From contig JAOPWC010000044.1 of the NCBI GenBank assembly GCA_025965895.1, forward strand, positions 1 through 64,000: DNA of 64,000 nt. The letters are read 5' to 3'. Numbering within the stretch: position 1 is the stretch's first letter; each line of letters begins with the position of its first letter. Source of the DNA: Mycobacterium sp. (lineage in GTDB: Bacteria > Actinomycetota > Actinomycetes > Mycobacteriales > Mycobacteriaceae). Made by a program: the position numbers and the translations under genes. Below, in pieces: positions 9,438-19,017 of the stretch. The notes under the pieces are model-generated. The model had not been told where the DNA came from. It saw only the letters and a list, made by a program, of their open reading frames with translations, and did no database searches.

Positions 9438-10583
9438 TCAGAGCTTTCTCAGTCCGCGAAGGATCTTCGCGAACGGGATGCTCGAGACCATCCCGTTGCG
9501 CAGGCTCTTCTGCACCATGCTGAAGTTGATGACGACCAGGTAGCGCAGTCCGTGACGTCGGTGTTCCGCGACTTGGTCGGTGACCTCCTCGGGTGTGCCC
9601 TGCAGGAAGAATTCGTTCAGCAGTGAGGCCGGGACCTTCTCCGCGTAGGACAAGACTGTCGGTTCGTCCAAGGTCTGCGGGATTAGATCCTGCAGGCCGG
9701 CGAAGTTCGCGCCAAGCGGGTGATGCGCACCGTGGCGTTCCCAGTCCCGGGCGGGGGCGGTGAGCGCCATTGCCCTGACGATAACGGAGTTCAGCGCCTC
9801 GTCGACCTCGTCGCGGCTGCGTCCGGTGATGACGAACCGGTAGCTCGCCGGGATGATCGCCGTGGGGTCGCGCCCCGCGTCGGTTGCCGCTGAGCGCACG
9901 GCCTCGAGATTGGCCGCGTAAACCTCCGGCCGGAAGGCGATTGCCGGGAGCCAGGCATCGGCGTAGCGCCCGGTCGCTCGCAGCATGCGCGGCCCATGGG
10001 CTGCGATCCAGATCTCGGGCCATTTCCCGCGGTAGGGCGGAAGGTCGAACACTGCGTTGTGTAGCGGGAAGAACGGCGAATCGCGCGTGACAAGTTCGCC
10101 GCCGGAGTCCCACAACGCGCGGATGGTGGCCATCGCCTCCTCGAACCGAGCCACCGGTTTGGACCAGTCCACGCCGTACGGTTCGTTGCCTTCGCGTTCT
10201 CCGGTACCGATGCCGAGAATCGCTCGTCCGCGCGTCAGCAGATGCAGGGTTGCGGCTGCCTGTGCGGTGACTGCTGGGTTTCGGCGACCGGCATCGGTCA
10301 CGCCGACGCCGAGCCGCAGCCGCCCTACCCGGTTTCGGCCGGCCAAGTGTCCCAACATCGTCCACGGTTCAAGGCTGGCATCAACCTTCGGTATCAGTCG
10401 CGCCGCCCCCATGTACTGAGGCGTGCCGATCGCGCGTGGCATCAGCGAGTTCAGATGGTCAATCGCCCAAAACGAGTCCGCCCCCGTCGCCACAGCAGTC
10501 AGGTAGTTGGCACGAACCAAGGCGGTCGGCGAGGGCCGCGCATTCACGGTTGGGTCGACCACACCAAACCGAAATCGAGACAT
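9438..10583 (-). CDS. F420-dependent ketoreductase, phthiodiolone ketoreductase-like
   Basis: A 381-residue LLM-class protein that closely resembles the phthiodiolone/phenolphthiodiolone dimycocerosate ketoreductase of M. tuberculosis (Rv2951c) as I remember it. Shared stretches include the opening [48 protein letters not shown] and [20 protein letters not shown], and the lengths match. That enzyme reduces the keto group of phthiodiolone with F420H2 during PDIM assembly. No PDIM genes are visible in this window, so the role may be a related lipid or another ketone. The start is the ATG at 10583 (MSRFRFG); an upstream GTG adds only six residues. Confidence 0.8.
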   Translation of the reverse strand: MSRFRFGVVDPTVNARPSPTALVRANYLTAVATGADSFWAIDHLNSLMPRAIGTPQYMGAARLIPKVDASLEPWTMLGHLAGRNRVGRLRLGVGVTDAGRRNPAVTAQAAATLHLLTRGRAILGIGTGEREGNEPYGVDWSKPVARFEEAMATIRALWDSGGELVTRDSPFFPLHNAVFDLPPYRGKWPEIWIAAHGPRMLRATGRYADAWLPAIAFRPEVYAANLEAVRSAATDAGRDPTAIIPASYRFVITGRSRDEVDEALNSVIVRAMALTAPARDWERHGAHHPLGANFAGLQDLIPQTLDEPTVLSYAEKVPASLLNEFFLQGTPEEVTDQVAEHRRHGLRYLVVINFSMVQKSLRNGMVSSIPFAKILRGLRKL

Positions 10584-11017
10584 ACTCAGCGGCCCTTCCA
10601 CGCAGTCTTACACGTCATGTTCTGCGATCTAGTGTCGCGCCTGTATGTGCGGCTCATGGCGTAGTCGAGTACTTCAATTTGCGGCCGGCGCTTCCACCAG
10701 CCCTCGAGCATCGCCGCCCGCCGTTCCCTGTCGCAGCTAATTCGCCGCTCCGCAGGCACATTCAAACGTCGGGACAGCGACCGAGAGGTTCCTGGCGTGG
10801 ACAATGGCCTGGACGATACAGCACAAGGTGCCTACCGGGGATGACACGATATCGACCTGAGCGACGGTTCGGACCGTTCCGCGCGAGACAGCGACGCCCG
10901 CCTTGGGGGTGGTGCATCGATCGGTGAGCTGCTGGATCGGGGCGGTGGCGGCGATCAACCGTGGTGATCGGGTGGTCGCCACTGTGCTGCCGGGCAGGTG
11001 CTGGCCGTCGACCATGG
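10584..11017. other. Intergenic, no recognisable gene
   Basis: About 430 bases separate the ketoreductase start from the cyclase fossil. The interval must contain the ketoreductase promoter; no convincing reading frame or RNA was seen. Confidence 0.4.
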
Positions 11018-11376
11018 GACATTGACGCTGAGGATTTGCTCACCGCCCCCAGCAGTGGTGGTGAGATCCGGCGCCTGACGATTTTGGCAGGTTTGGTTGA
11101 TTCGACAGTGTTGTCCACCCTGGCGGAACCCGACACCTACGGGCTGGTGAGGGTCTTTTGGCGGTATTCGGTCACCCCACGGCCCGTGAGGACGATGTAC
11201 GTCGCGCGGTGGTGGCGGGGCTGGAAATGACCCGCGAGATGTCCCGGATTTCCGCACAAGCGATGCGTCGCTTCGGGTTTGAGATCACTGCGCGGGTGGG
11301 GGTACATCGCGGGCTGATGTGTCCGGACACCGCCCAAGACGATGTCTACGGCCTTGGAGCTAACCTGGCCGCACGA
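11018..11376 (+). pseudogene. Class III adenylate/guanylate cyclase domain fossil
   Basis: Frame one gives EIRRLTILAGLVDSTVLSTL followed by AEPDTYGLVR, matching the start of the cyclase domain found in LuxR/AAA-type cyclases (consensus RRQLTVLFCDLVGST). Another frame then gives GLLAVFGHPTAREDDVRRAV followed by VAGLEM, GFEITARVGVHRGLM and DDVYGLGANLAAR. About 25 residues that normally join the two blocks are missing, with a frame change at about 11150. The first metal Asp position also reads LAGLVDST instead of CDLVGST. It ends abruptly at 11376, where a glycoside hydrolase tail begins. Confidence 0.75.
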
Positions 11377-11380
11377 GGAC

Positions 11381-11566
11381 TACGTCGACGGCGCGCAACC
11401 CTACTTCGATGTTCCGGCGAACTCCCTCGCGGATTGGCCGTTCAACGACCCCGGCTACCGGATATTTCCGGTATTAAACCTTGCGGTTGCTGGTTCGGGT
11501 GGCGGCGACCCCGGGCCGGGTACCTATCCGGCGGATATGCTCGTCGACTGGGTACGGGTCTGGTAA
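11381..11566 (+). pseudogene. Glycoside hydrolase family 16 C-terminal fragment
   Basis: The last 60 codons before a TAA at 11564-11566 read DYVDGAQPYF, LADWPFNDPGYRIFPVLNLA and TYPADMLVDWVRVW. This is the conserved C-terminal beta-strand region of secreted GH16 beta-1,3-glucanases such as the mycobacterial Rv0315 type. The catalytic ExDxxE region and signal peptide are absent. The fragment directly follows the cyclase fossil, so the two are joined remnants of unrelated genes. Confidence 0.75.
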
Positions 11567-11853
11567 GACATGGCACACCATGTCAGCCGGCAGCCCGTGT
11601 TGTTGGGGGTGTTGGGCAACGTAAACCTCCCAGATCCCCGGATCCCAGCAGCCGCACGATGGTTTAACCCAAACGTTGCCCTTCAGCCAACGACATACAG
11701 GCCTGTTAGCCAGGCAGCTGGCAATGCTGGGTCGTTAAGCGCCGGGCGCCGCCCCACGTCGTTGACCACTCCTCGCCTGCGCCTGTCGTTCAGCACGGCC
11801 CCTCGATGAGCTCGGAGAAGGTGTCGGGCACGTGGCAGCGGACTGGCAGATTT
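11567..11853. other. Intergenic remnant sequence
   Basis: About 290 bases with no recognisable gene, between the glucanase tail and the end of the lytic transglycosylase gene. Confidence 0.4.
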
Positions 11854-12759
11854 TCACTGCGGGTGGGTCGCCAAATAGTCGGTGACTGGGATCGGTGAGG
11901 TTGCGATGTAACCGATGGGCAGGAGCACGTCACCTGCGGTCGTGTGGTAGTAGATATCCCACCGGTAGTAGCCGGCGAACGCAGCGGGATCGGTTGCGAG
12001 CACGGCGGCGTAGTCGTTGACCGCGCGGACGTACCGGTTGGAGTTGTCGTACCGGAGGATGGCGTGGTCGTGGTCGTCGGCGAAGCCGTTGGCGGCGAGG
12101 TAGCGACCGGTCGCCATGATGCTGTCGTGGGGCGAGAGGATGTCGCCACCGTCGCCGTATTTGGCGAACGTCGAGGGTAGGAACTGCATGGGGCCTTGGG
12201 CACCGGCCGAGCTCACGCCGACGATGCGACCGAGGCCGGTTTCGACCAGGTTGATCGCCGCAAGGTAGTTCCAGCCGACGCCGGTCGCGGCCTCCGCTTT
12301 GCGGTAGTAACCGAGCAGCTCGGCGGCCGGCGCCGGCGGATCGATGCGCCACGCAGGCAGCGTCTCCTTCGGTTGGCCCGCGACCATGGCGGTGAGCTGC
12401 CGGCGCGCGTCGACGTTGCGGTCGTAGACGTCGAGGAGCGACGGCGGGATCCGCGGACGCGCGAGCACGTCCCACTCAGAACGCCAACCGAGGGCGCGGT
12501 AGGCCGCTTGCTGGCGGCGCGCCGCCCCCATCAGCGCGGCCTCCGACGACAACGGCTGGCGCAGCGCCTGCTCGTCGGCAGCGAGGTCGCCGGCGAGGTG
12601 CGCGGGGTCCGATGCCAGCCGCGGCTGCGCGGGCGGGAGCGTGGTCGCTCCTGTGGGCGGCGTCGCGGACGTCGATGCGGTCGACGACCTGGTCGACTCT
12701 GAGCAGGCGACGAGCGCGAACGTTATCGTGACGACCAGCAGCGTCATGCCTAAACGCAT
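11854..12759 (-). CDS. Lipoprotein lytic murein transglycosylase
   Basis: A 301-residue exported lipoprotein predicted to cleave peptidoglycan glycan strands. MRLGMTLLVVTITFALVAC is a short signal peptide ending in a lipobox, with Cys19 as the lipidation site, followed by a Ser/Thr/Pro-rich linker. The SLT domain includes GVGWNYLAAINLVETGLGRI with the catalytic Glu173, then SSAGAQGPMQFLPSTFAKYG and GRYLAANGFADD, which are diagnostic. The ATG at 12759 was preferred to a GTG one codon earlier. The same frame is open far upstream, but that part belongs to a hydrolase fossil, so a fused product is unlikely. Confidence 0.88.
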   Translation of the reverse strand: MRLGMTLLVVTITFALVACSESTRSSTASTSATPPTGATTLPPAQPRLASDPAHLAGDLAADEQALRQPLSSEAALMGAARRQQAAYRALGWRSEWDVLARPRIPPSLLDVYDRNVDARRQLTAMVAGQPKETLPAWRIDPPAPAAELLGYYRKAEAATGVGWNYLAAINLVETGLGRIVGVSSAGAQGPMQFLPSTFAKYGDGGDILSPHDSIMATGRYLAANGFADDHDHAILRYDNSNRYVRAVNDYAAVLATDPAAFAGYYRWDIYYHTTAGDVLLPIGYIATSPIPVTDYLATHPQ

Positions 12760-12769
12760 CACACGGGAT

Positions 12770-13201
12770 CGATGCGCGGGATCATGCGTCAACCGAGAGC
12801 GCGTCTGCGCCTCCATGAAGGCAGCGGAATGCGGCACCGACATCGTCGACAGCGACGTGAGACGGTCGGGAAACTGTTGGGCGACCTGCCATGCCACGGC
12901 GGCGCCGAACTTGTAGCCGACCAGGTGCACCGCCTGCGCGCCGCTTGCGTCGATCAGTGCACCGACGTCGTCAGCAAGTTCGCATACCCGGTAGTCCCGG
13001 CGCCGGGCGGGCCGGGCACCGGGGGAATAGCCGCGCTGGTCGGGCGCGAGACAACGGTATCCCTCAGCGGTAGGCCGAGACATGACGGAGTCCCATCTGG
13101 TGTTTGCTGAAAGGCGCCGCGCGCAGCACCGCCACCGGTCCGTCGCCAGGGCCGGCGCCGATGACGTCGAAGACCAGATCACCGCGGCGATATTCTTTCA
13201 T
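12770..13201 (-). pseudogene. Epoxide hydrolase-like alpha/beta-hydrolase fossil
   Basis: It begins MKEYRRGDLVFDVIGAGPG in one frame, shifts frame near 13120, then continues EGYRCLAPDQRGYSPGARP, DDVGALIDASGAQAVHLVG and WQVAQQFPDRLTSLSTMSVP. These are standard blocks of epoxide hydrolase/haloalkane dehalogenase relatives. The nucleophile elbow, normally GHDWG with a catalytic Asp, reads GYKFG, so the nucleophile is lost. The sequence ends after about 140 residues, immediately before the lipoprotein gene, and lacks the cap and catalytic His. Confidence 0.75.
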
Positions 13202-13555
13202 GCGCCGAGTCTGGCTCGTATCGGGCCGGTTCGCACCGCGGTTGACCATATTGCCGGCTGGCCGCCTACAGAGAAGGGTGGATCAGGCGGCATGACCGCG
13301 AATTTCCACCTGGCCTCTCGGCCGACGCGACTGCGGCGCCTCGCCGAAATTTGCTCCCTGAAGCGTTGACGCCGCCGCCGGGCATTGCCCGGCCGGTGCT
13401 CAGCACCGACATGAACCGTGGCCCCGGCTGGGTCAGGACGCGGAGAAACGTTTCGGCCAAGATGTCGGTAGCAAAGCGAAAACGCGTCAACCAACGGCTC
13501 CGAATACCCGGATTCGGCGGCCCGGAATTACGGTGCGGCGCTATCGTCTGGACTC
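13202..13555. other. Intergenic, promoter region of the TPR gene
   Basis: About 350 bases with no family-like reading frame on either strand. It presumably contains the promoter of the gene at 13556. Confidence 0.4.
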
Positions 13556-15244
13556 GTGGCAGTCTCACTGGGCGACACCGAGCCGTACTACGACCTCGGC
13601 GCCTACCATCGGACGGTGGACACAGCGTCCGCCCAGGCGCAATTGTGGTTTGACCGGGGCATGGTCTGGGCGTACGCGTTCAACCACGAAGAGGCCGTGC
13701 GGTGCTTCGAGAAGGCACTGGGTCTGGACCCCGACCTCGCGATCGCGCGGTGGGGCATCGCGTACTCGGTCGGCCCGAACTACAACAAGGCCTGGGACGC
13801 ATTCGACCCGGTCGACCTCGCGGCGTCGCTGGCCCGGGCTCGCATGGAGCTCGAGCTGGCCGCCAATGGCCGCGCGACGGCTACCGAACGTGGCCTTATT
13901 GCCGCGCTGGCTGCCCGGTTTCCCACCCTGGACGGGGAGCACGCCGACGCGCTCGCAGCCGGTAATGCGGCATACGCGGATGCCATGGTGGCACTGGCGC
14001 CGGCGTGCCCGGACGACATCGATGTTCAAGCGCTCACGGCGGATGCGCTGGTCAACGTCACGGCCTGGGCGCTGTGGGACACCCGAACCGGCGAGCCGGC
14101 CCCCGGGTCTCGGGTGATCGAGGCGAAACGGATCCTCGACGACGCCCTGAACACCCCAGCCGGCCGCGGGCACCCGGGCATCCTGCATATCTACCTGCAC
14201 GCGATGGAGTTGTCCGCCCATCCAGAAGATGCCCTGCCGGCCGCCGATCTGCTGCGCGGGCTGGTACCCGATGCCGGTCACCTTGAACACATGCCGACCC
14301 ATATCGACGTGCTTTGCGGCGACTACCGCGCCGCGGTGGCGTCGAACCGCTCGGCGGTGGATGCGGATCGCAGGTTCCTCAAGCGCGAAGGTCCGCTGAA
14401 CTTCTATTCGGCGTACCGAGCCCACGACCTGCACTTCGTCGTGTACGCGGCGATGTTTTCGGGCCAATCGCAGATCGCGCTGCAGGCCGCTGATGAACTC
14501 GCCGAACAGCTTACGACCGAGTTGCTGTCGATCGAATCACCGCCGATGGCCGACTGGCTGGAGGCGTTCGTTCCGCTTCGGGTGCACGTATTGGTCCGGT
14601 TCGGCCGCTGGGATCACCTCATCACCGAGCGGCTGCCCTCGGATCCGGGCCTGTACTGCACGACCACGGCGACGATTCACTACGGCCGCGGGGTAGCCCA
14701 CGCTGCCAAGGGACAACTGGCCCAAGCCCGCGCCGAGCGTGAATCCTTTACCGAGGCTTACGCCCGCATTCCAGAGTCACGGTATCTGTTCAACAACACC
14801 AGTCGTGACATCCTGGCCGTGGCCGGCGCGATGCTTGACGGTGAGATCGCTTACCGGGAAGGGCAATTCGATTTAGCCTTCAACCACCTTCGCCGCGCCG
14901 TGGAACTCGACGACGCCCTTCCCTACGACGAGCCCTGGGGCTGGATGCAGCCGACCCGCCACGCCTATGGTGCGCTGTTGCTGGAGCGGGGCCACGTCGA
15001 AGAGGCAGCCGACGTGTATGCGGCAGATCTCGGTCTCGATCCCACGCTGCGCAGATGCTGCCGGCATCCGGGCAACATGTGGAGTCTGCATGGGTACCAC
15101 GAGTGCCTGCAGGAGCTGGGTCGCACCGCCGAGGCGACCGTTATCGAGCAGCAGCTCACCCTGGCGCGGGCGCGCGCCGACGTCCCCCTTACCGCGTCGT
15201 GCGCCTGCAGGCTCGACGTGACCACGGCGTGCTGTGAGGAGTGA
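13556..15244 (+). CDS. Tetratricopeptide-repeat protein
   Basis: A 562-residue soluble protein built of helical repeats. Early TPR-like units include FDRGMVWAYAFNHEEAVRCF followed by EKALGLDPDLAIARWGIAY, and later units include YRAAVASNRSAVDADRRFLK and IAYREGQFDLAFNHLRRAVE. The central part contains HPGILHIYLHAMELS and HLEHMPTHIDVLCGDY, a His-rich conserved block that I associate with a family of large bacterial TPR proteins of unknown function. The C-terminus is Cys-rich (CACRLDVTTACCEE), which is unusual and might bind metal. Starts with GTG. No signal peptide or transmembrane helix. Function not known. Confidence 0.8.
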   Translation: MAVSLGDTEPYYDLGAYHRTVDTASAQAQLWFDRGMVWAYAFNHEEAVRCFEKALGLDPDLAIARWGIAYSVGPNYNKAWDAFDPVDLAASLARARMELELAANGRATATERGLIAALAARFPTLDGEHADALAAGNAAYADAMVALAPACPDDIDVQALTADALVNVTAWALWDTRTGEPAPGSRVIEAKRILDDALNTPAGRGHPGILHIYLHAMELSAHPEDALPAADLLRGLVPDAGHLEHMPTHIDVLCGDYRAAVASNRSAVDADRRFLKREGPLNFYSAYRAHDLHFVVYAAMFSGQSQIALQAADELAEQLTTELLSIESPPMADWLEAFVPLRVHVLVRFGRWDHLITERLPSDPGLYCTTTATIHYGRGVAHAAKGQLAQARAERESFTEAYARIPESRYLFNNTSRDILAVAGAMLDGEIAYREGQFDLAFNHLRRAVELDDALPYDEPWGWMQPTRHAYGALLLERGHVEEAADVYAADLGLDPTLRRCCRHPGNMWSLHGYHECLQELGRTAEATVIEQQLTLARARADVPLTASCACRLDVTTACCEE

Positions 15245-15542
15245 GGTTGCGACCGGGTAGTCACGCTGCGGCAGGTCGGTGGCGAGCTGGAACAACGCGG
15301 TGAATCGAAATTTGCCGGGATTGGATGCCGAGCTGGCGGAGTAGTTCGTGCTCCAACCAATGTTGGCTCACCAGCACCCCAATCCGTCGCGCTGCGTTTG
15401 CCGCGAACGACTATGGCCGAGCTGTTGGCGACCGTGACGCCCCTTCAGGAGCTCGCCACCAAAGGAGGTGGTGACTTTTGAAGGCGCCACGACGACGAGC
15501 ATGCTGCCCGCGTGCTAGACACATCGATTGGAGAGTTGCACG

Positions 15543-16529
15543 ATGCGTGTGTTGATCACCGGAGGCACCGGATTTGTGGGCGGGTGGACCGCCAAGGCGA
15601 TTGTCGACGCCGGACATTCCGTACGGTTTCTGGTCCGCAATCCCGCACGTCTGCACACAAGCGTCGCCACTCTCGGCGTCGACGTCTCGGACTTCACCGT
15701 CGGCGACATCGTGGACGGGGATTCGGTACGGCGGGCACTGCGCGGATGCGACGCCGTTGTACACAGTGCCGCGCTGGTGAGAACCGATCCGCGTCAGACC
15801 GCACAGATGCTGACGACGAACATGGAAGGCGCCAGAAACGTTCTCGGCCAGGCCGTCGAGCTGGGACTCGATCCGATCGTGCACGTATCGAGCTTCACGG
15901 CGCTGTTTCGTCCCGGCCTGCTGACGCTGACGGCTGACGTGCCGGTCGTCGGTGGAACCGACGGGTACGGGAGGTCGAAGGCGCAGGTCGAGATCTATGC
16001 TCGCGCCCTGCAGGACGCCGGCGCACCGGTGGACATCACATATCCGGGTATGGTTCTCGGTCCACCCGTCGGTGACCAGTTTGGTGAGGTTGGGGAGGGC
16101 GTCAAAGCGGCGTTGAAGTTCCGTACAGTACCGGGTCGACGTGCAGCGTGGATGGTGGTCGATGTTCGAGATCTGGCTGCCGTGCACGCGGCGCTTTTGG
16201 AACCAGGCCGTGGGCCGCGCCGCTACACCGCAGGCGGTCATCGACTTCCCGTGCAGAAACTCGCAGGCCTGATGGCCGAGGCGGCCGGCATCCGGGTGCT
16301 CGCCGTTCCGGTTCCCGACACTGTGCTGCGTGCAGCAGGGCAACTATTCGATCGAGCCGGCCAGTTTCTGCCCTTCACTACGCCGGTCACCGGCGCGGGG
16401 ATGCAGTACTACACCCAGATGCCCGCATCGGATGATTCGCCCAGCGAACGAGAACTCGGCGTCACATATCGCGACCCCTACGCCACCGTCGGTGACACGA
16501 TCGCCGCCCTTCGCCGCGTCGGACACTAA
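15543..16529 (+). CDS. NAD-dependent epimerase/dehydratase (extended SDR)
   Basis: A 328-residue extended short-chain dehydrogenase. The N-terminal MRVLITGGTGFVGGW is the NAD(P) Rossmann motif TGxxGxxG, VVHSAALVRTD is the conserved strand 4 block, and YGRSK supplies the YxxxK catalytic pair. The overall pattern resembles 3-beta-hydroxysteroid dehydrogenase/dihydroflavonol reductase-like proteins, so a hydroxy- or keto-lipid substrate is possible. The ATG at 15543 starts directly at the Rossmann motif. It stands alone, followed by 1.2 kb without a clear gene. Confidence 0.82.
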   Translation: MRVLITGGTGFVGGWTAKAIVDAGHSVRFLVRNPARLHTSVATLGVDVSDFTVGDIVDGDSVRRALRGCDAVVHSAALVRTDPRQTAQMLTTNMEGARNVLGQAVELGLDPIVHVSSFTALFRPGLLTLTADVPVVGGTDGYGRSKAQVEIYARALQDAGAPVDITYPGMVLGPPVGDQFGEVGEGVKAALKFRTVPGRRAAWMVVDVRDLAAVHAALLEPGRGPRRYTAGGHRLPVQKLAGLMAEAAGIRVLAVPVPDTVLRAAGQLFDRAGQFLPFTTPVTGAGMQYYTQMPASDDSPSERELGVTYRDPYATVGDTIAALRRVGH

Positions 16530-17731
16530 GCGTGTAGCCCTCTCCCAACGGCGGGACAGCGGCGGTAGAGCCTCGCGTCTTTGCCCCGCTGGATGTGGTT
16601 GCCTCAAAACCACTGTCCCGCGAGGCATCTCGCATCAGCGGCGGCGAGCCCCCGCACGAAAGCTATCCCAGCGACCGCGTCTCTTAATCTTCTTGACGTT
16701 TCGTGTGCTTGCCAAGTCATGATGGTCAACTTACAAATGGGCTCGGCGATGACGGCGTGGTGCCACTTCCGGTGTCCTGCGGATGTGTGTGGCGGTGTTG
16801 CTGACATGGTTCGATGGCCAAATTCGCCCTCAGTCTGGCGCTGCATACCGGGCAGGCGCCCCGGCCTTGCGGTGCTCGAGTGACCTCCGGATCGCGAGCT
16901 GGTCTAGTCGGGCGCCAGGTCGGCGAGGGGAACAACGCAGTCCGCCGTGGCGCTCCCTCTCGTAAGCTTGCACGCTTTCATCTGCACAAGCGGGTCGCTG
17001 CAGGGGGTTACGACTGCGCCGGCGACCTTGTCTACTGCGGGCACACCACCACCGGATTCGGTTACCGTGCGCGCGTCGAGCTCTCTATGAGCAGCTAGCC
17101 GAAATCGGCTGCCGTGCTTCACTATTCCGCGCGATGCAGCCTGACGCACATTGCAGCCGGGTGCGGTGGGTCGAGGCTGTGGTGGTTGGTCGTGTGGAGT
17201 ATCGCAGTTGACTGGCCGGCTTCGCCACGCCGCGTGGAAAGGCGTCGAATTGGTCGATCCGCGGCTCGCTGTCGTGCCTCCGCGGCTGTAGCGGCCAGCA
17301 GATCAGGGGTACGACCGGGATTGTGTCGGTCCGCCCGACGGGTGCGGGCTGCTCACAGATCGTCAACGCTGACGATTCCGTCCTGAATGGCGCGCGCGAC
17401 GAGCGCGGCCTTCGTCGAGCGGGACGACCGGCGGACGCGTATTTGGCCCGCAGCCGCTGCAGGTGCGCACGGTCGTCGGGCAGGCCTGCGCGCACCACAT
17501 CTGCAGGCCGGCATGGATCACGTCAGATCGTCGATGACCGCGATCAAGACGTCCGGCGTCGACTGTTGTGCGGAGATGGCGATCGCCCCCTCCATTGGAT
17601 GGCCGGCGCCGCAGATTCTGTGGCCCCACGGTGACGGCGGGCTGATTCTATGGCGGCGCCCCGATCACCCGAACCGATTTCGGTGTCCGCCGAACGGATG
17701 ACCAGCTCCACGCGGCGCCCGACCACTTCAG
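16530..17731. other. 1.2-kb gene-poor interval
   Basis: No reading frame here resembles a known family. On the minus strand between about 17370 and 17500, short stretches in two different frames (GLPDDRAHLQRLRAKYASAG and STKAALVARAIQDGIVSVDD) have protein-like composition and may be one decayed gene. This is weak, and I make no functional call. Confidence 0.35.
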
Positions 17732-18037
17732 TCAGGCTGTGTCGCGGTGATCGGTCAGGATCTCTCGCTCGACCTGCGTCAGCGCCTCGATCGGATCTGC
17801 CAGGTTGCGCAACATAACGGCTGCCGCCAAATCGGCGAGTTCCACGATGAGGTCGATTTTGCCGAGGCCGGCGTCATCAGCCTGGCTGATCAGGTCAATA
17901 ACCGCGGCTCGTCTGCCCGGATACGGGTTGGGTGTCGCGACACGGCGCAGCATCTGCGCACGCAGGATCCGCCAGGCGTAGACGCGTTCCTCCGCGGCGC
18001 AGCCGATCTCCGATTCGGCAGGCAGCCGATATTCCAT
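17732..18037 (-). CDS. Hypothetical protein, small and acidic
   Basis: A 101-residue frame with protein-like composition: MEYRLPAESEIGCAAEERVY, then RAAVIDLISQADDAGLGKID, and an amphipathic helical C-terminus (LADLAAAVMLRNLADPIEAL). I do not recognise a family. The start at 18037 lies one base after the TGA of an upstream frame (18041-18039), the spacing expected for translational coupling. That upstream frame appears frameshifted, so this may be the surviving distal gene of a damaged operon. Confidence 0.5.
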   Translation of the reverse strand: MEYRLPAESEIGCAAEERVYAWRILRAQMLRRVATPNPYPGRRAAVIDLISQADDAGLGKIDLIVELADLAAAVMLRNLADPIEALTQVEREILTDHRDTA

Positions 18038-18497
18038 GTCAACCTCTTCCCATCGGCAGGCGCACCCACTGTGCCGCCAGCCGGTCGGCGTGAAACATAT
18101 CGCCGCTAGCTGCCCGTCGTCGCGAGTAGTCGGCTACCCGAGCGCAAGCCATCGCGTGCGCTCCGTCGCCGGGAAAGGCAAACGCTTCCCGGCAGTGACG
18201 ACCAGGCAGACGTCGACGCGGTGGACGCGGCACGGCGCGACGGTGGCCGCGCGCCAAATCCCCGGGGCGCTGCGGAGCCGGCCGGCAAAGCATTGATGGC
18301 GGCCGCTGGTGTAACGCACGGTCGCCGCTGGTCTGCTTTTCAGTATGGCGCCACGATGGCACCGCCCACGATCTGCCATCCCCACACGGGTTTACTGCAC
18401 GAAGCCTGGCACGGTCCGGTGCGCCTACCGCCGTCAGCCGTCGAATCGATTCACGCACTTGTGATCTGGACATGATGCGGCGAACAAACGAATGGGT
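18038..18497. other. Degenerate region upstream of the small hypothetical gene
   Basis: On the minus strand, CRVHRVDVCLVVTAGKRLPF in one frame and SGDMFHADRLAAQWVRLPM in another look like parts of one protein ending at 18039, separated by a frameshift near 18175. No family is recognised. Confidence 0.3.
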
Positions 18498-18731
18498 TCA
18501 GGGAGCGCCCGGCACGCCGCCGGAGCCGCAGCCGACGCCCGGGACGCAGCCGCTGCCGCCCGGACCCGGCCGTGGAGCGGGGTCGTCGATCGGGGCGAAG
18601 TATGTGGTCGCGGGGCCAGTCGCAGGCCGGGCCAAAGAAGCGTCGGCCGCCGCCGTCGGTGCGGCGGCAATCGCCGTTGCAACAGCTCCAGCCAGGAACA
18701 ACGGTCCAATGAACTTAGCTGTAGTAACCAT
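18498..18731 (-). CDS. Small secreted Pro/Gly-rich protein
   Basis: A 77-residue frame beginning MVTTAKFIGPLFLAGAVATA, with a clear Sec signal peptide ending near AAAPTAAADA. A short mature part follows that is rich in Pro and Gly, with two Cys (GSGCVPGVGCGSGGVPGAP) that could form a disulfide. Mycobacteria encode many exported peptides of this style, but I know no function for this one. The ATG at 18731 begins precisely at the signal peptide; the frame extends further upstream with unrelated composition. Confidence 0.65.
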   Translation of the reverse strand: MVTTAKFIGPLFLAGAVATAIAAAPTAAADASLARPATGPATTYFAPIDDPAPRPGPGGSGCVPGVGCGSGGVPGAP

Positions 18732-19017
18732 ATTGTCCGCGCACCACCCCGGTGTGGATTTCAAACACCGCGACTCTGAGAGTCCCATGAGAAGCGTCGC
18801 GTTCATGGCATCGTGGCTGTCGCATCCCAATTGCGGTGTTGGCCGTACATGGCGATCATGGCGGTTGCCAGGCAATCGTCACCCCCAGGGGACGCCACGG
18901 CTTCCGCGTTAAAGACGGCCGAAGGGGAAGCCAAATTCCCCGGAAATGTGCGTCACGCAGACGAAACAACGGCGGTGCGCGGGTAGATGCAGCGGCGAGG
19001 CCAGGTCGATCGTGTGC

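Noticed and set aside
11854..13182. A single 442-residue hydrolase-transglycosylase fusion protein
   Set aside because: The two parts share a frame by chance; a lipoprotein signal peptide begins at 12759 and the upstream part is a catalytically dead fragment.
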